Source of the DNA: Absidia repens
Lineage: Eukaryota > Mucoromycota > Mucoromycetes > Mucorales > Cunninghamellaceae
DNA: 64,000 bases
Direction: 5' to 3'
NCBI GenBank assembly: GCA_002105175.1
Contig: MCGE01000001.1
Span: forward strand, 248,001 to 312,000
How positions within the stretch are numbered: the first letter of the stretch is position 1; the number at the start of each line of letters is the position of its first letter. The notes beneath the pieces are model-generated. The model was not told where the DNA came from. It saw only the letters and a program-made list of their open reading frames with translations, and made no database searches. Position numbers and translations under genes: made by a program. This document shows positions 25,771 to 38,364 of the stretch, piece after piece.

Positions 25771-26417
25771 TATTAATCCATTATTTACAGTAACTTTACT
25801 GCCAATACTGCCTTTTGCAAAAATGATATCATATTGTGAATACAGGGAGAATACACCTAAAAACTGATATACCAAAATACTATATTCCGCGATAATCTTT
25901 ACAGTATAAATCCAACACTGTATCTAGTAAGTGCTCCAAAGTTTTACTTTCTTGCTGAAATACACCATATATACATAGATAGAAAAATCAAAAATAACAA
26001 TGACAAATAAAATCAAAAAAGGCAAAAGCAGATGAATGATAAATGTTAAATGGCATTTATTCACAGTAATGAATTGGATAATAGATAAGGTATGATAATA
26101 ATTAGAACTACAAAGTTTAAGGTGATGATGCACTGAGCAAGAAAAGTTGCGCACAGCAGGGTGGCATACAGACCCCATATGCGACAGGATGGCTAGTATG
26201 TATATAAAAAAAGACAACATATTCATTTGATTTGACATAAACTAAAGGTATAAAAAAGTAGTAATTTTTATTCAAAACGATAACAAAAAGTAGAATACAT
26301 ACAAATATGGTAAGATACAGTAAGATATATATATTGGAGTAGGGGATGGGGCGGAGATAATAAGATAAACTACATGACTATGATAAACTATATATATATA
26401 TATTTTCCCTCTGTTTT
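25771..26417. other. Gene-free 3' flank of the MSP-domain gene
   Basis: AT-rich with a TA run at 26391-26402. No gene recognised. Confidence 0.5.
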
Positions 26418-28088
26418 TTAAACAAAGCGTATACTAATTCTAGTTTTCCTTTCCACCACTTGATCAGGCCAGGTATCCAGTAACATTTCAAGCCATTTCC
26501 TTCGTGTAGCGTCCTTCAATTGCTGTGCCCATGCTTCGACCTGCGTGCCACGTTGAATCACCGCCCATCGTATCAAAATCTTATCCTTGAGAATATCACC
26601 AGGAGCCAACATGGGAACTTGATTCAAAAAAAGGCGAATGTCAGAATGAGTTTCACCCGCAACCATCCTTCCAGCGCTTGGTCGAACAAAATAGCGCTCC
26701 ATGCTTGATGTTGCTGCTGATGTGGCGGTGCCAGCCATGAGGCCAGAGGATGATGAGGTGGACCAAGAAGAAGCGGTGGAAGACAAACCGAGTAAATCCT
26801 TCGATGTTGATAATGATGATTTGTTGCTGCCGGTCCGTTTCTGCCGAGGGAATAATCTGGTGTTACTCGTCAAAAATTTGTACACAATAATATGATCGCC
26901 AGGAATCATATTCTGTAACGAGAATACAATGGTCTGTCCCCTGTGTAATGGCGCATTGAAAATGAGACGAGGTCGATGGTGTTCCTGTTGCTGAAGAGTA
27001 CCGGTGGTGATGGTGGTGTTGCCAGGACTATAGATCTGTTGTGATATGGTTGTCGGTAAATCACTACCACCAATATTGGAGGCTATGGGAGACTGCTGGT
27101 GCTCTTTTGTTGAATCCAATGGATGTTGGTGCTCGGTATATTCGGTGCTAGATGATGCAGACGGTCGTACAACAATGTTCAAATAAGGCGGTGAAGGGGG
27201 TGGTGCGGGAGGTTCGTTGCGGAAGCGTGGGACTGGACTGGGTTCCACGAACATAACCCTTGGAGCTGAACACCATGATAAATCACCATTGTTCAACTTG
27301 TCATTCAATGTAGGTAAGTCGTCAGGTGTCGATAATGAGGCGGATGAAGATGGTGAATTGTCAACGTCATTAAATCCCACTTGACGTTTACGACCAATAA
27401 GATGATTGTTGTTGTTGTTGTGGATGCTATTACAGGAAGACGCATTGATGCTGGTATCAATGGAGCCGATGGATGAGGTTATAGGTTGACCATGAGAGGG
27501 AGGTTGTTGTATTCGCATCAAGTAGAGTCGTCGTTGTCTCCGCCTATTTTTCTGCTCCGCTATTTCTTTCGCCGTGCCGCCTCCATTGACAAGAATGCCA
27601 GTAGGTTGATCTTGTTGATAAGAAGAAGAAGAGGAGGAGGAAGAAGGAGCTTTGTCGGAAAAGGAAGCAGTGCCGATGGATGATGAGGTCAAATTTGTGT
27701 CTGTGTCTTGTAACAAAGGAGCAGGTGACTTTTTATCTGTGGTGTGGCTGTCGCGGTTTCGCCCAATATACTGAGTCGGTGATACCAAATACTTTTTCCA
27801 CTTGCCACGAGAGGAGGTTGAGGTTGAGGTTGAGATGGAACCAGATGCTGACTTGATTGTAATGGCGTCGCTTTCGAGTTTTTTTGAAGGTATCCAACTT
27901 TTCAAATTTTTCCAAACACCTTGCTTTGCGGCATCCAATGATTCTGGTGGAGATTCTTCGTCCTTTGTCGTTGTTGTAAATATTGGCCATATGGTTGCAC
28001 CAGTTGTAAAGGAGAAGTAAGACCGATTGCTTTTGGCGCTCGTTGTACTTTTTTGACTGTAGACTGATGTTGCGTACTTTTTTGTCAT
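26418..28088 (-). CDS. MSP (VAP-like) domain protein without a membrane anchor
   Basis: A single-exon gene of 556 residues. The first 350 residues are low-complexity (Ser, Asn, Pro, Gln) with basic KRQVGFND-type patches. The C-terminal part fits a major-sperm-protein/VAP domain: RLIFNAPLHRGQTIVFSLQN, then PGDHIIVYKFLTSNTRLF, an inserted Ser-rich loop, then YFVRPSAGRMVAGETHSDIR, LFLNQVP and KDKILIRWAVIQRG. VAP proteins bind FFAT motifs and tether the ER to other organelles. This protein has no C-terminal membrane helix (it ends TRISIRFV), so it is not a standard VAP. The loop inserted between strands is unusually long (about 55 residues). Function not assigned. Confidence 0.75.
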   Translation of the reverse strand: MTKKYATSVYSQKSTTSAKSNRSYFSFTTGATIWPIFTTTTKDEESPPESLDAAKQGVWKNLKSWIPSKKLESDAITIKSASGSISTSTSTSSRGKWKKYLVSPTQYIGRNRDSHTTDKKSPAPLLQDTDTNLTSSSIGTASFSDKAPSSSSSSSSYQQDQPTGILVNGGGTAKEIAEQKNRRRQRRLYLMRIQQPPSHGQPITSSIGSIDTSINASSCNSIHNNNNNHLIGRKRQVGFNDVDNSPSSSASLSTPDDLPTLNDKLNNGDLSWCSAPRVMFVEPSPVPRFRNEPPAPPPSPPYLNIVVRPSASSSTEYTEHQHPLDSTKEHQQSPIASNIGGSDLPTTISQQIYSPGNTTITTGTLQQQEHHRPRLIFNAPLHRGQTIVFSLQNMIPGDHIIVYKFLTSNTRLFPRQKRTGSNKSSLSTSKDLLGLSSTASSWSTSSSSGLMAGTATSAATSSMERYFVRPSAGRMVAGETHSDIRLFLNQVPMLAPGDILKDKILIRWAVIQRGTQVEAWAQQLKDATRRKWLEMLLDTWPDQVVERKTRISIRFV

Positions 28089-29160
28089 TAAAGTAAATAA
28101 AACGAAAAAAAAAAGAAAAAAGGGGGATGTGAGACGATAAGAAAAAAAATGAATGACTGGCTTGGATATATTTCAATCCCCGCAGGTGAACTCATTTTTT
28201 TTTATGCAACATTGTTACCGCAATTTTATATCGGATCTCGGTGCAGCATGAAGCTATTGTTCGCTTTATAATACCTACTTTCATCTGACCTGTTTGTTAT
28301 TATTCCTTTGTATAATGATGACTATCGAATCTGTGAGTTGTAAAACAACCTCACGTGTGACCCAACCTTTGCCCAAATCCCCAAACATCTCGCTAATTTG
28401 GTGATCAATATAAAGTTTTATATGTTTTGAAACATGATATGACATCTTTATTGTAAACAATGAATAAATAATAATGGATAGATAAAAGATACAAAAGACG
28501 CTATTGTCCTTATAAAGTAAGCCATTGAGAATGTAGCTAGTATCACCAGCGCAAATTCACCCAGTGGCCGGTCAGAGCAAAAAAAAATACAGTAGCAAAT
28601 TTTATAACCTATACAGCCTTTTCGAGTTTCAATTGAAAAATAAATTGGCAGAAAACTTCCAACAATGACACGATCGTACTGTACTTTTTTTTTTTTTTTG
28701 TTTTTTTTTTCTAAAAAAAAAGATTTTCTTAGAATAAAGAGCAGGGGGTAATTTAAGAATATACCACATTGTTCTATTTTGGCAACGTCAACTTCTTATG
28801 GCATGGTCAAACTTTAAAACTCCAAAATTCTCGAACCATCCGCAGGGAAAATTAAGCTTTTATGTCGTCTTAATTCCTCTCTTAATACAGTGCCTAACAG
28901 TATAGTCATTTCTTTTTCCGCTCAGTTCCAACTAGTCAACAATTTATGTACAGTCCAGGTATTGCTAACATTGACAATCACTTTAGTGTACGTAATTTTC
29001 AAGGATCATTCCGAAGCTATACTACGATATCATTAATATAAAAAATGTAAAGGATATATCAAAGCGCAAGTAGTATTTAAAGTATCCCGAAAATAGTTTT
29101 GAGCGTCCCTTACTCCGGTATTTGCACCCGAAGAAATAGTCAGTCCCAATACTATGCCAT
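28089..29160. other. Left part of the head-to-head gap MSP gene / START gene
   Basis: Promoter of the MSP gene at the left; T and A runs at 28686-28722. No gene recognised. Confidence 0.5.
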
Positions 29161-29520
29161 CTACAAGTATTCTATATAAATGATAGAATCTTTTCGAGTT
29201 TTTTTTCCCCTTTTTTTTGCCTCTAGCATGTCAACCAAAATTCTAGAACATTGAGTAGCTTGTTGTCCTAAATGGTGCCATATATATCCACATGTAGTAT
29301 TACTAGACTTAAACGGAGGGTTTATGCTGCCACTTGCATATCCTGTCCAATTTTTACCTGGTTTGTCACATTTTGCTAACAATACAGCATTCTTTGTGCA
29401 AGCTGATTAATTAAGGTAGATAGATCTGGGGTAAAAATCAATTGATTTAATTACCAGTAATAGGTCGTCCTTGGTTTTGAAGGTCGATCTATCCGCCCAG
29501 TTTATGCAAAAAGTATATTT
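29161..29520 (-). pseudogene. Degenerate coding fragment, possibly a FAR1/MULE-type zinc-binding domain
   Basis: Minus-strand readings INWADRSTFKTKDDLLL (about 29515-29460) and KNAVLLAKCDKPGKNW with SSNTTCGYIWHHLG (29382-29250) look coding-like. Together they recall the N-terminal FAR1-like domain of Mutator-type transposases and their domesticated relatives (Cys after a DDLLL helix, then TTCGY). No full gene can be built: frames are broken and no catalytic domain is nearby. Low confidence. Confidence 0.3.
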
Positions 29521-29855
29521 GCCGCTCCGAAGTTATTTATTGGATTTTCTTTATTTCAAGCCCAAGTCAGTACCAGTTTATAGCACTTCCCCCTCACTTG
29601 CCAAGGAAAGCGTCAAAGAATAATGATGATCAATTTCCAATTTGGCTTATCGGCGATTAAAGATAGCTGGTGTGGATCAAGAAATTGACCGTGAGCTCGA
29701 TCGCTTAATCAGGTTTAGGCTGAAACAAGTGGTGCGACCCTGAAAAAGAGCGGGGTTAATATTCACAAAAAAAAATTCAAAAAAAAGAATCAATTCCTCT
29801 CGCTTTTCTTTTACTTCTATTTTTATTCGTTTTTCCCCTCTGGATTGATCTGGTG

Positions 29856-31361
29856 ATGAGGCGCAATCCTGATCGACAAGAAACGAGTCTTCCATCATCC
29901 ACCTCTTCTTCCCTTTATCTCAAACCACAACACCTGCAGGACAGAGACAGTGGCTACAACGAAGCTGACTCGGATTATGAGCCTCACTATCCTCCTTCAT
30001 CCTCTCAACCTTCACGTGTTATCTATCCATTCAGTGACGATGAAGAGCCTATGAAACAGCCTACATGGTCAATGGCTTCCTCAACAGTCAACCATTCATT
30101 CCAAACAAATTCAACCTCCCTCTCATTGTCCTCCATTCAACCACCTTCTTCGCCCGTCGTGTCCTCTCTTATCAACTCGACGAGTTATCATAGCAGTCAA
30201 GCCGACAATGCGATCGCCTCGGTTCAGCAATATACGCGTGAAACGGATTGGAAAAAAGTACTGAAGCATAAGAGTGGTGTTGTCGTCTACATGCTACAAA
30301 AGCAAATCAATGGTGAGAAGATGGCAGTTTTTAAAGGTGAATCCGTTATCCAAGGTTATACCCCACAATCCGTGTTTTATGTCATTGGTATGCGAAAGCT
30401 ATGGGATGATTTGTAAGTTTAGAAAAGTATATATTGGGTTGGTCACAGCAAAGACACTGGACTCATGTAGCCTTTTTTTGTTTCTTCAGATTCGAAGATG
30501 GCAATTTAGTGCAAAATTTGAACGAAACAACATCGATTACTTATGAAGCTTACAGGTCCACTGGGTCATCAAGGTAAATGAAAACAATGTTAGTGAAATT
30601 ATAGTGGACTAAACCGATATATTCATTTAGAGCGTATGATTTGACACTGGTTGAAAAAATTGACTGCTCCAATGACGGTGTAATTGTATTCGCATGCACA
30701 AGTGTGGAAACTAGCAAGGCGCCAAAAGTCCCTGGAAGAACGAGAAATGAAGTCAAGGTAATATAAATAAATATAGAGTATCACAGACTTATAATTTACC
30801 GATGTTTTTTTATTATATTACTATAGTTACACGGATGGATATTACGACTTTTACCAACAACACCTCCATCAACACATGTGACATTTATCACCGAAGAATT
30901 CGTCCGGGGCTGGATCCCAGGATTAACGAAGAAATCCCTTGCTCGAAAACCATTAGTGATTGCTTCCATCGACAACTATCTCAAAAAGAAAGCACAGACA
31001 TCAGGCACCAACACTCAACAAACACAGTCCAAACCAACGAACAAGTTACTCAGCCCTTTATCTGCCTACACCCGCCGCCGACCCTCCATAATGGAACAGC
31101 AATCTCCGCCGGCTTCAACTAGGTATGAATTAAGAAATAAGTAATAAAAAATGTTGATTCTCCGTTTACTCATAGTTTTTCTTTTTCCTTTTCTAGGCCT
31201 TTAACCAACAACTCCTCTATATTGACAAATCCACCCCCTCGACGCTCATCATTGAATCCACATCAAACGACTACACGCTCGTCCTCTTTGAATAAACGAA
31301 TCACTTTTGCAGAAGACACAGCGCCAGATAGCACACAGAATCATCAACAAGAACTTCAATC

Positions 31362-31421
<60 letters not shown>

Positions 31422-33191
31422 TTCATCATCGTCTCTTCAAGTCCCCTTAGCAGCATCAACAAATGCGAAACTCTATCCACCTGCACGTCATCGATCTGCT
31501 CGAAAAGAGAGTCTTATCAGCTACAAACGACTCTTCTCTAGTGATATGGAGGAATGGAAGGAACTGGGTGATCGAGATGGCGTCAAGATGTACTCAAAGG
31601 CTTCACAAGGATATGCTTTACCTATTTTGCGTGGCGATGGGTGGCTCGAAGGATCATGGACGGCTGAACAAGTATGCTCGGTGGTACAGTGTTTTGGTGC
31701 AAAGACAAAATGTACGTTTTATCTTCCTTCAAACGATATGTTAGATGACCGACCATAACTGACCGCTTTTCTTTTATTTCCGTTTATCTGTAGGGGACGA
31801 ATATTTTGACAACGGGCAAATTGTAGAACGATTTTCTCAAAAGGAATATTTGGTGTATATGCAAATGCGAAGTATCTTTCCAATCAACAGCCGGGACTTC
31901 TCATTACTCACACAGATCGACAGCGATGCAAGGTCGGAAACGATTCATGTGGTATCAACAAGCGTATCGGACAACATCACACCGGAAATCGAAACACATA
32001 CCCGGGGAAAGATGCTTATTTACGGATGGACCTTTCAGGCAGTCAAGAACGATCAAGGAAAACGGACAGGTATCAAGATTACATCAATTGCGCATATGGA
32101 TTTAGCGGGGACTACACCACTACCTTCAGCAATTATACGACTACTCACAACAGAGGTGCCCTTATGTGTGCTACGTGTGCAAAACTACATCACATCAGTC
32201 GGGTGTCCTCCTTATGTCCGGCGGGTGGCAGGCAAGGTGCTGAACGAACACTATGATCCGAATACTCACGAATACAAGATCTCATACATTGCAAAGCACC
32301 TTCCCTCAAGGCAACATCATCTTCACAACGAACAATCTTGGTGTACGGATATTCGAACGCATAGCAGCGTCTACAAAAACTCATTCAACGTGGTGACTCA
32401 ACCTCAACAGGATCTATTGGTGGTCACTCAACCCAATAAATCCGGCGTTCGCATTTACACAAAAAAAGATACCCTCGACAACACAATCATTGAAATCAGC
32501 ATTACTCCTGCAGCACTCGATACAGATCATACATCATCATCACCCTCTCTGATAACACCCATAGATGACAGCGAAAAGGAACAGTCAACAGCATTAGAAA
32601 TACCAGCGTCTGTGCCAGCAACACTTCCATCACCAAAACCCAGCACTGACGACACTACAACAGCCGCATCCAAATCCAACGAAAATATCGGTGCTAATCA
32701 ACTGGCAGCGGAAGATGGTCTTAAAAGGGCAGTAAGCACGGTAACAACATCGGTTCATCCATTGATGCATGACACTCACCAGAAATCGGATATGGATACA
32801 AACAAAGGGCACAAGAAAGGTAATTGTAAAAAAAGATAAAAAATAAGGAGGGGGCGGCGGCTGAACACGGAAAGGTATGGAAAGAATGGATATTGACTAT
32901 TTTTATGCACTTTTTTTTTCTTGTTTCATCAAATCCATAGACATGACCAGTTTATACTCACCAGATGCAGCCTATCCAGTAAGTCAGGTAAATACAAGAA
33001 ATGAATACCTTTCATTTTTTGCCCATTCATGGCACTCACATTTCTTTTAATCTTTCTAATAGTCTCGACAAAGAAGCAATAGCATTATTATCATCGGTGA
33101 TCAACTCTCCTTCAATGGTCCTCAACTATCGGTGATTCTCCTATTGATGGCTGTTAGTTACTATGTTGGAAAATTCTCATGTCACTGTTGA
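29856..33191 (+). CDS. Tandem START-domain lipid-transfer protein with C-terminal membrane anchor
   Basis: Exons 29856-30412, 30490-30573, 30631-30757, 30827-31122, 31197-31711, 31794-32819, 32941-32987 and 33063-33191 give 926 residues. The first START domain (about 130-335) runs from DWKKVLKHKSGVVVYMLQ through VFYVIGMRKLWDDLFEDGNL to the helix around RKPLVIASIDNYLKKKA. The second (about 470-665) runs from EEWKELGDRDGVKMYSKA through SVVQCFGAKTKWDEYFDNGQ to IIRLLTTEVPLCVLRVQNYI. A polyGln run separates them. The last exon encodes QLSVILLLMAVSYYVG, a single hydrophobic segment 6 residues from the end, so the protein is probably tail-anchored. START domains bind sterols, phospholipids or ceramide; the ligand is not predictable here. 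Confidence 0.88.
31355..31420 (+). repeat. CAA microsatellite coding polyglutamine
   Basis: About 20 consecutive CAA codons between the two START domains; likely length-variable among strains. Confidence 0.85.
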
Positions 33192-33587
33192 TCAGATTAG
33201 TATAGTTTCCCCCATTACATCTTTAGAGTAGAATTCACTTTTCCCCTATCATTTTTATATTAGAATCACATTATGTAATAAAATTCATTGCATTCTTCTT
33301 TATTATTTCTCTATCTTTATGGTTGGATTGTTTTATATTGAACATGCTACACATAAAAATTTTGAGAGTTACACATTTTTGAGTGTAGCTGGTTACGGTG
33401 TTAGTTGCTTTGCCAAGTGCGCTCACGATTGTCATGCACCTGACATTTTTCAAATTCCGCATTTTTCTTCTCCTCCCTTTTCCCGCCTTTCCAGTAAACT
33501 CCTTTATTTTCTCTTTCTTTTATTTTATTTTTATTTTTTGTTTGTCAATATCCCCCTTCCTTTCACATTTTTCCCTTTCTTCCTACC
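33192..33587. other. Gap between the START and KIN1 genes
   Basis: START 3' flank (AATAAA-like at about 33278) and the pyrimidine-rich KIN1 leader. No gene seen. Confidence 0.5.
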
Positions 33588-36500
33588 ATGTCTTTTAAAG
33601 AGGATGTAGTATACGACCTTTCATTACTAGCAGAATGTCAGGACCAGTCTTCCAACACACACACCATTCCTTCTCACTCAAGTCAGGTCCAATCTTCTCA
33701 GCAACTGAAATACATTAGTAATTATCTTATTCATCAAAAGACTCTTGGCGAAGGAAGCATGGGATGTGGTAATGCTCCAAAGTAATACTTGATGCCCATT
33801 AAAAAAAGGCTTTTAATAATCTATTTTTATCCGTAGTTAAACTGGCCGAAAGATACACCGATACTGTCGCCCAAAAGGTAACCGCCATAAACAAAAAAAA
33901 AAAAAAAAAAGGGCATCCTTTTTTTATTTCAAACAAGTCAAGATACTGAAACATTTTATTTATTGTATTGGTTTTGATTAGTTTGCGGTTAAAATCATCC
34001 CAAGAAACGATCTTGACACCTCTTGGACTTCAGCCTTAGGTTCATCCTCAACAAAGGCAGAAAATAGGGATCCAAAAGACACGCCGGGTGAAAGGGAACA
34101 ACGGACGCGCCGAGAAATGACAATCATGCATCTCTTACAGCACCCAAACATTTGTAGACTGGAGGAATGGACTTGTGAAGGCAGTGACTACTATATGTTT
34201 TTGGAATATGTGAACGGTGGGCAGCTTTTAGATTATATCATTCGCCATGGAAAACTCAAGGAAAAACAGGCACGAAGATTTTCACGGCAGATTGTCAGCG
34301 CATTAGGTACAAAAAAAAAAAAAAAAAAAAAAAGAGCTTAATTAATATGAAAAATCAAGAAATGCAATGATGCTAATTATTCTCCTTTTTTTTTTTCCCT
34401 TTTCATGTAGATTACTGTCATAGAAATGCAATTGTCCACAGAGGTAAGACAAGAAAAAAAAAAACGCCAAATAACTACTGATCATACATAAACTAACGAA
34501 AAACAAAAAACAAAAAAAAACAAAACGCTTCTTGTGATCCTTAGATCTGAAAATAGAGAACATCCTGATCACTTCTGACGAAAACATCAAGATTATCGAC
34601 TTTGGTCTCTCCAATTTTTATTCTTCCAAGTCATTGCTCAATACGTTTTGCGGTTCTCTCTACTTTGCTGCCCCTGAGCTACTTCGCGCTCGTGACTATA
34701 TTGGTCCTGAGGTAGATATCTGGAGCTTTGGCGTCGTTTTGTTTGTCCTTGTTTGCGGTCGTGTCCCGTTTGATGATACAAGCTTACCTGTTCTGCATCA
34801 GAAAATTAAAGCGGGTATAGTGGACTATCCGGATCATCTTAGCAAAGGTAATCAATTATGCACAGAGCCCACCGACCTATGATTCACCTTGAATATTTTT
34901 TGCACTCCGTTAGAATGCGTCGATCTTTTGACAAAAATCCTGCAAGTGGATCCGAAACGTCGCGAATCACTGGCGTTTGTGCGAAACCACCCGTGGATGA
35001 ACAAGGGATACAACACAGCCATTAATAGTCACCTACTTCATCGACCCCCATTGGACGTTATCGACGATGACATTGTACAACGCATGCACGAATATGGATT
35101 TGGACAGCCTGAAGACATTCACGAACGATTACAACTTACCTTGGCGTCACAGGAATATCAAAGCAGTAGTATACAACAACAGCAACAGCAACAGAAGCAA
35201 CAGCAACAGCAGCAACAATATCATACGGTTAACTTACCATCAACAACAACAAACAGTAACCTTGGATCTCTTCTAAGATGGCGGCGCTTTCGAAATGGCT
35301 CTGAAGGCAGCATGTTGGGAAATATCAACACTCAGTTAGAACAGATTCACGACCCGCTGGTATCTATTTATTTCCTTGTCCAAGAACGCAAGGCATTGGA
35401 TGAAGGACTCTCGCTCGACAATCTGTATGAAACTGGTTTGCCGCCAACACCTCCTTCTGATCTATCGATACCGTCTTCACCTGGGTCGCCCATGCCGTTT
35501 GTCGCAGCACCAATGGTACGTTCAGGAAGCTCATTCAGCAATCGACCAAGGTGGCAAACCACGCTTACCAGAAGTAAAACAGATCGACTGCATCAGAACA
35601 AAGGAACCATGGATACACATCAGATACCATCAGTACCAATGTCAACACAGCCTCATGACCTGGACGACATTCATTCCACAACAACAGTCCCAACCACCAC
35701 CACAACGGCAACAGCAACTCCGAGGACCAACTCATTAGGACGATCGAATAGTTTATTACAACGCAGCAAAAGCGCGGCAAAACGACTTGGTACAATGTTT
35801 CAATACCACGATACTGCCATTGATCCAGGGATACCTCCTGCAGCAACTACAGAACCAGTGTCACCGTCATCAGCTTGGTTGCCCATCGATTCATCTGCTT
35901 CAACAATTAACCACCCATCCATATCACGATCACAATCTATGCGCAATCACATCCGACGAATCCCGTCATTACGATCGCCTTTACGGAGATCACAAGATTC
36001 ACCAGCTTTCTCAGCCAAGTTGCATCAACAAAAGCAGACCATACGAATGGAAGATGATATCAGTAAGTCTCCCCCCCCTCACTGGCCTTCTTTTTCCTTT
36101 AGCGTTTTGTGTTATCGGCTAACTGGTTTTTTTGCTCTTCTTCTATAATAGTCTCTGCTTTATTATATAGTGCCCTTGATACAAACAATAGCTTTAACCT
36201 GGAAAACCAACAACTCCAACCTAAATTCAGTGCGCATCCGAAAAGTCTGTTTCGATTCAATCGTCGGCATTTATTCCGTGTACCACCTTCGTATCTACTA
36301 CAACACCTTTTGAAACTCCTGGCTCTGATGGGTGTTCAGACACAGTCATGTTTGAATGATCCTTATTCTATCCAATGCACCTGTCGTCTTTTTGTTTTGA
36401 AAAAATTGACCGGGGTGAATGACGGCAATGATGAACACAGTGGTGATCCTGCAATGACGGTAGAAAAGATGAACGCCACTACGACGGAACCGCTTGAGTC

Positions 36501-36750
36501 ATCATCAACGTATGTGTCTCCATCCTCATACAGTGACGGCCATGAGGACAACGACATTGGTGAAAATCTCATTGGTAATGAAATGACACAATTTACTATT
36601 ATGATATACCAAGCTCGCTGGGCAGGTGGACGACTTGGCATCAAATTATACGAAGCGGAAGAAGAAACCGGTGATACCCACATATATAGATCATTGTATT
36701 TTATGATTCTCAGATGCATAGCTAGTTTTATTGACAAACACTTTGAATAA
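33588..36750 (+). CDS. KIN1: Kin1/Kin2 (MARK/PAR-1) family Ser/Thr kinase
   Basis: Controls polarity and exocytosis at the cell cortex in yeasts. Exons 33588-33768, 33837-33877, 33982-34306, 34411-34443, 34545-34847, 34914-36062 and 36152-36750 give 876 residues. The kinase domain (about 43-325) shows the glycine loop [14 protein letters not shown], the Lys of FAVKII, the catalytic loop [19 protein letters not shown] and the activation segment [15 protein letters not shown], whose Thr is the usual LKB1-type target. It ends RNHPWMNKG. The middle is low-complexity with a CAA/CAG polyGln run and several basic Ser motifs ([15 protein letters not shown]). The C-terminal 160 residues ([20 protein letters not shown] to the end) fit a KA1 membrane-binding domain. 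The 33-nt exon at 34411 codes [11 protein letters not shown]. Confidence 0.92.
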
Positions 36751-36974
36751 AAAAAAGAAACCTCCTCCCACGAATCCCACTTTTATTTTATATATTTGCA
36801 TATATTTTTTATTTTGATTTTGCTTCAATAAAAACCGACTTTTTATTTTACCATTATGATTTTTTTTTTTTTTTTTTTTTTTTTGAATTGACTATGGTAT
36901 ACAGTAGGAACATGTATTAACGATATCAACTAAAAAATATATATATATATCGCTATTGCGGATAAAAATGAGGC
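36751..36974. other. KIN1 3' flank
   Basis: AATAAA at about 36826 and a T run at 36860-36884. No gene seen. Confidence 0.5.
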
Positions 36975-37570
36975 ATTGATGTGTATATTCATGCTGTACC
37001 TAGCAAGAGAGTAGATTTTTTGGATCCTTCTTTTTGTGTTTCTTTCAGAACGGCAGTTCAGCAAGGAATCACAGAAACCATTTCAAATCCCGCACACGTG
37101 AATTTTTTATTTTTTAGCGCTTTCTCTTTTTCTTCACCAATCATCTTTTTTGAGGTCATGTCAAACTTATATTAGTATCCGGCCTTAGTTTAGAAGGGGT
37201 TTCAGACCAGGGATTTTAAAATACATGGGCAAACCCTTTCATTTTGGAACTGGATCTGGAACCACCATGAGTTGACATTTTGGGGCCTTCATTAGCTTAG
37301 TTTTGTATTAGTTTGTCCATAGTTTGAATCTATTATTCAATAAAGTATGTCTCTTTTTACCTGCTTTAAATATAAGCCTAAACCACTAGTATCTTCCATG
37401 CGTTGTGCACTATATCCCTTTTTTACTACTATTATCACCTCTCCTCCTCCGTTTGATTAGCGCTGACCATTGTTGTGCCTCGTTAGATTACTGTTGACCA
37501 TTATTTAAATCTCACAGCAATCACCAGCAATCTCCTTCCAGTATATTATTCCATTGAATCCAATGTTACA
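36975..37570 (+). repeat. Dispersed non-coding repeat, copy C
   Basis: Plus-orientation copy with the CACGTG end (37078-37107), the AGAAGGGGTTTCAG block, the core (37230-37275), the TTAGCTTAGTTTTGTATTAG block, AATAAAGTATGTCTCTTT and the TGACCATTATTTAAATCTCA end. It lies between the tail-to-tail genes KIN1 and LMBRD2. Confidence 0.75.
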
Positions 37571-37880
37571 ATAACCCCATCTCTAAGTTTAGTATATACC
37601 AATATGCTTTAATAAAAATATGCCTTTTATATTTTATTGAACACCCTCTGACCCATTTGATACTGAACAACGCCGCTATTATCGCTGGTTTGTGAGTATT
37701 TTACTAAGCACCTGCTTCCTAGTTTACTTGAATAGACTGATTTTCCATTAAAATTTAGGTAGCGATTGGTAGTGTTGGATCACTTATTATCAAAGATGGA
37801 TGTATGCCAATGATGTAAATGAATATAAGCCCTGGTAGCCACAACTGGGTTGGACATACTGTATAAAAATATAACGATTT

Positions 37881-37978
37881 CCACACATATTAGCCCCCAT
37901 ATATTGACCCCCACACATATTGACCGCCACACATATTGACCCCCACAATATAGACCCCCACACATATAGACCCACACT
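37881..37978 (+). repeat. Short tandem repeat, about 19-bp unit
   Basis: Five or so imperfect units of CACACATATTGACCCC with drift to ATAGACCC at the right end. Confidence 0.8.
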
Positions 37979-38278
37979 CAGCATACCGTACTTTTTTTTT
38001 CCAAATCAAATATATCATGTCAACGTAATAAGAATTTCGAAATATTTATTGAACTATGTAAGCTACAACAAGGTAGCATTATAAAATGATAGCATACTAT
38101 ACAATAGAGGAGATATGGGGTGAAGAGCTAGATATGCAGAGGGAGGGGGAGGTAATTGCAGACTAGAGAATGAATATAAAATAATAAAAGGGAGGAGATA
38201 TTTTTCTAAACTAAGATATGGATATAAGATAAAAAATAGAGTCGAGTCAGACCAAATAGGAGGTGGAGGGAAAGGAAA

Positions 38279-38325
<47 letters not shown>

Positions 38326-38364
38326 CAAATAGCAATGATTTCCAATTTTTGCAATAAATAAAAT
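37979..38364. other. LMBRD2 3' flank with (GA)n
   Basis: A (GA)n microsatellite at 38281-38324 lies about 40-85 nt downstream of the LMBRD2 stop on the sense strand. No gene seen. Confidence 0.5.
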
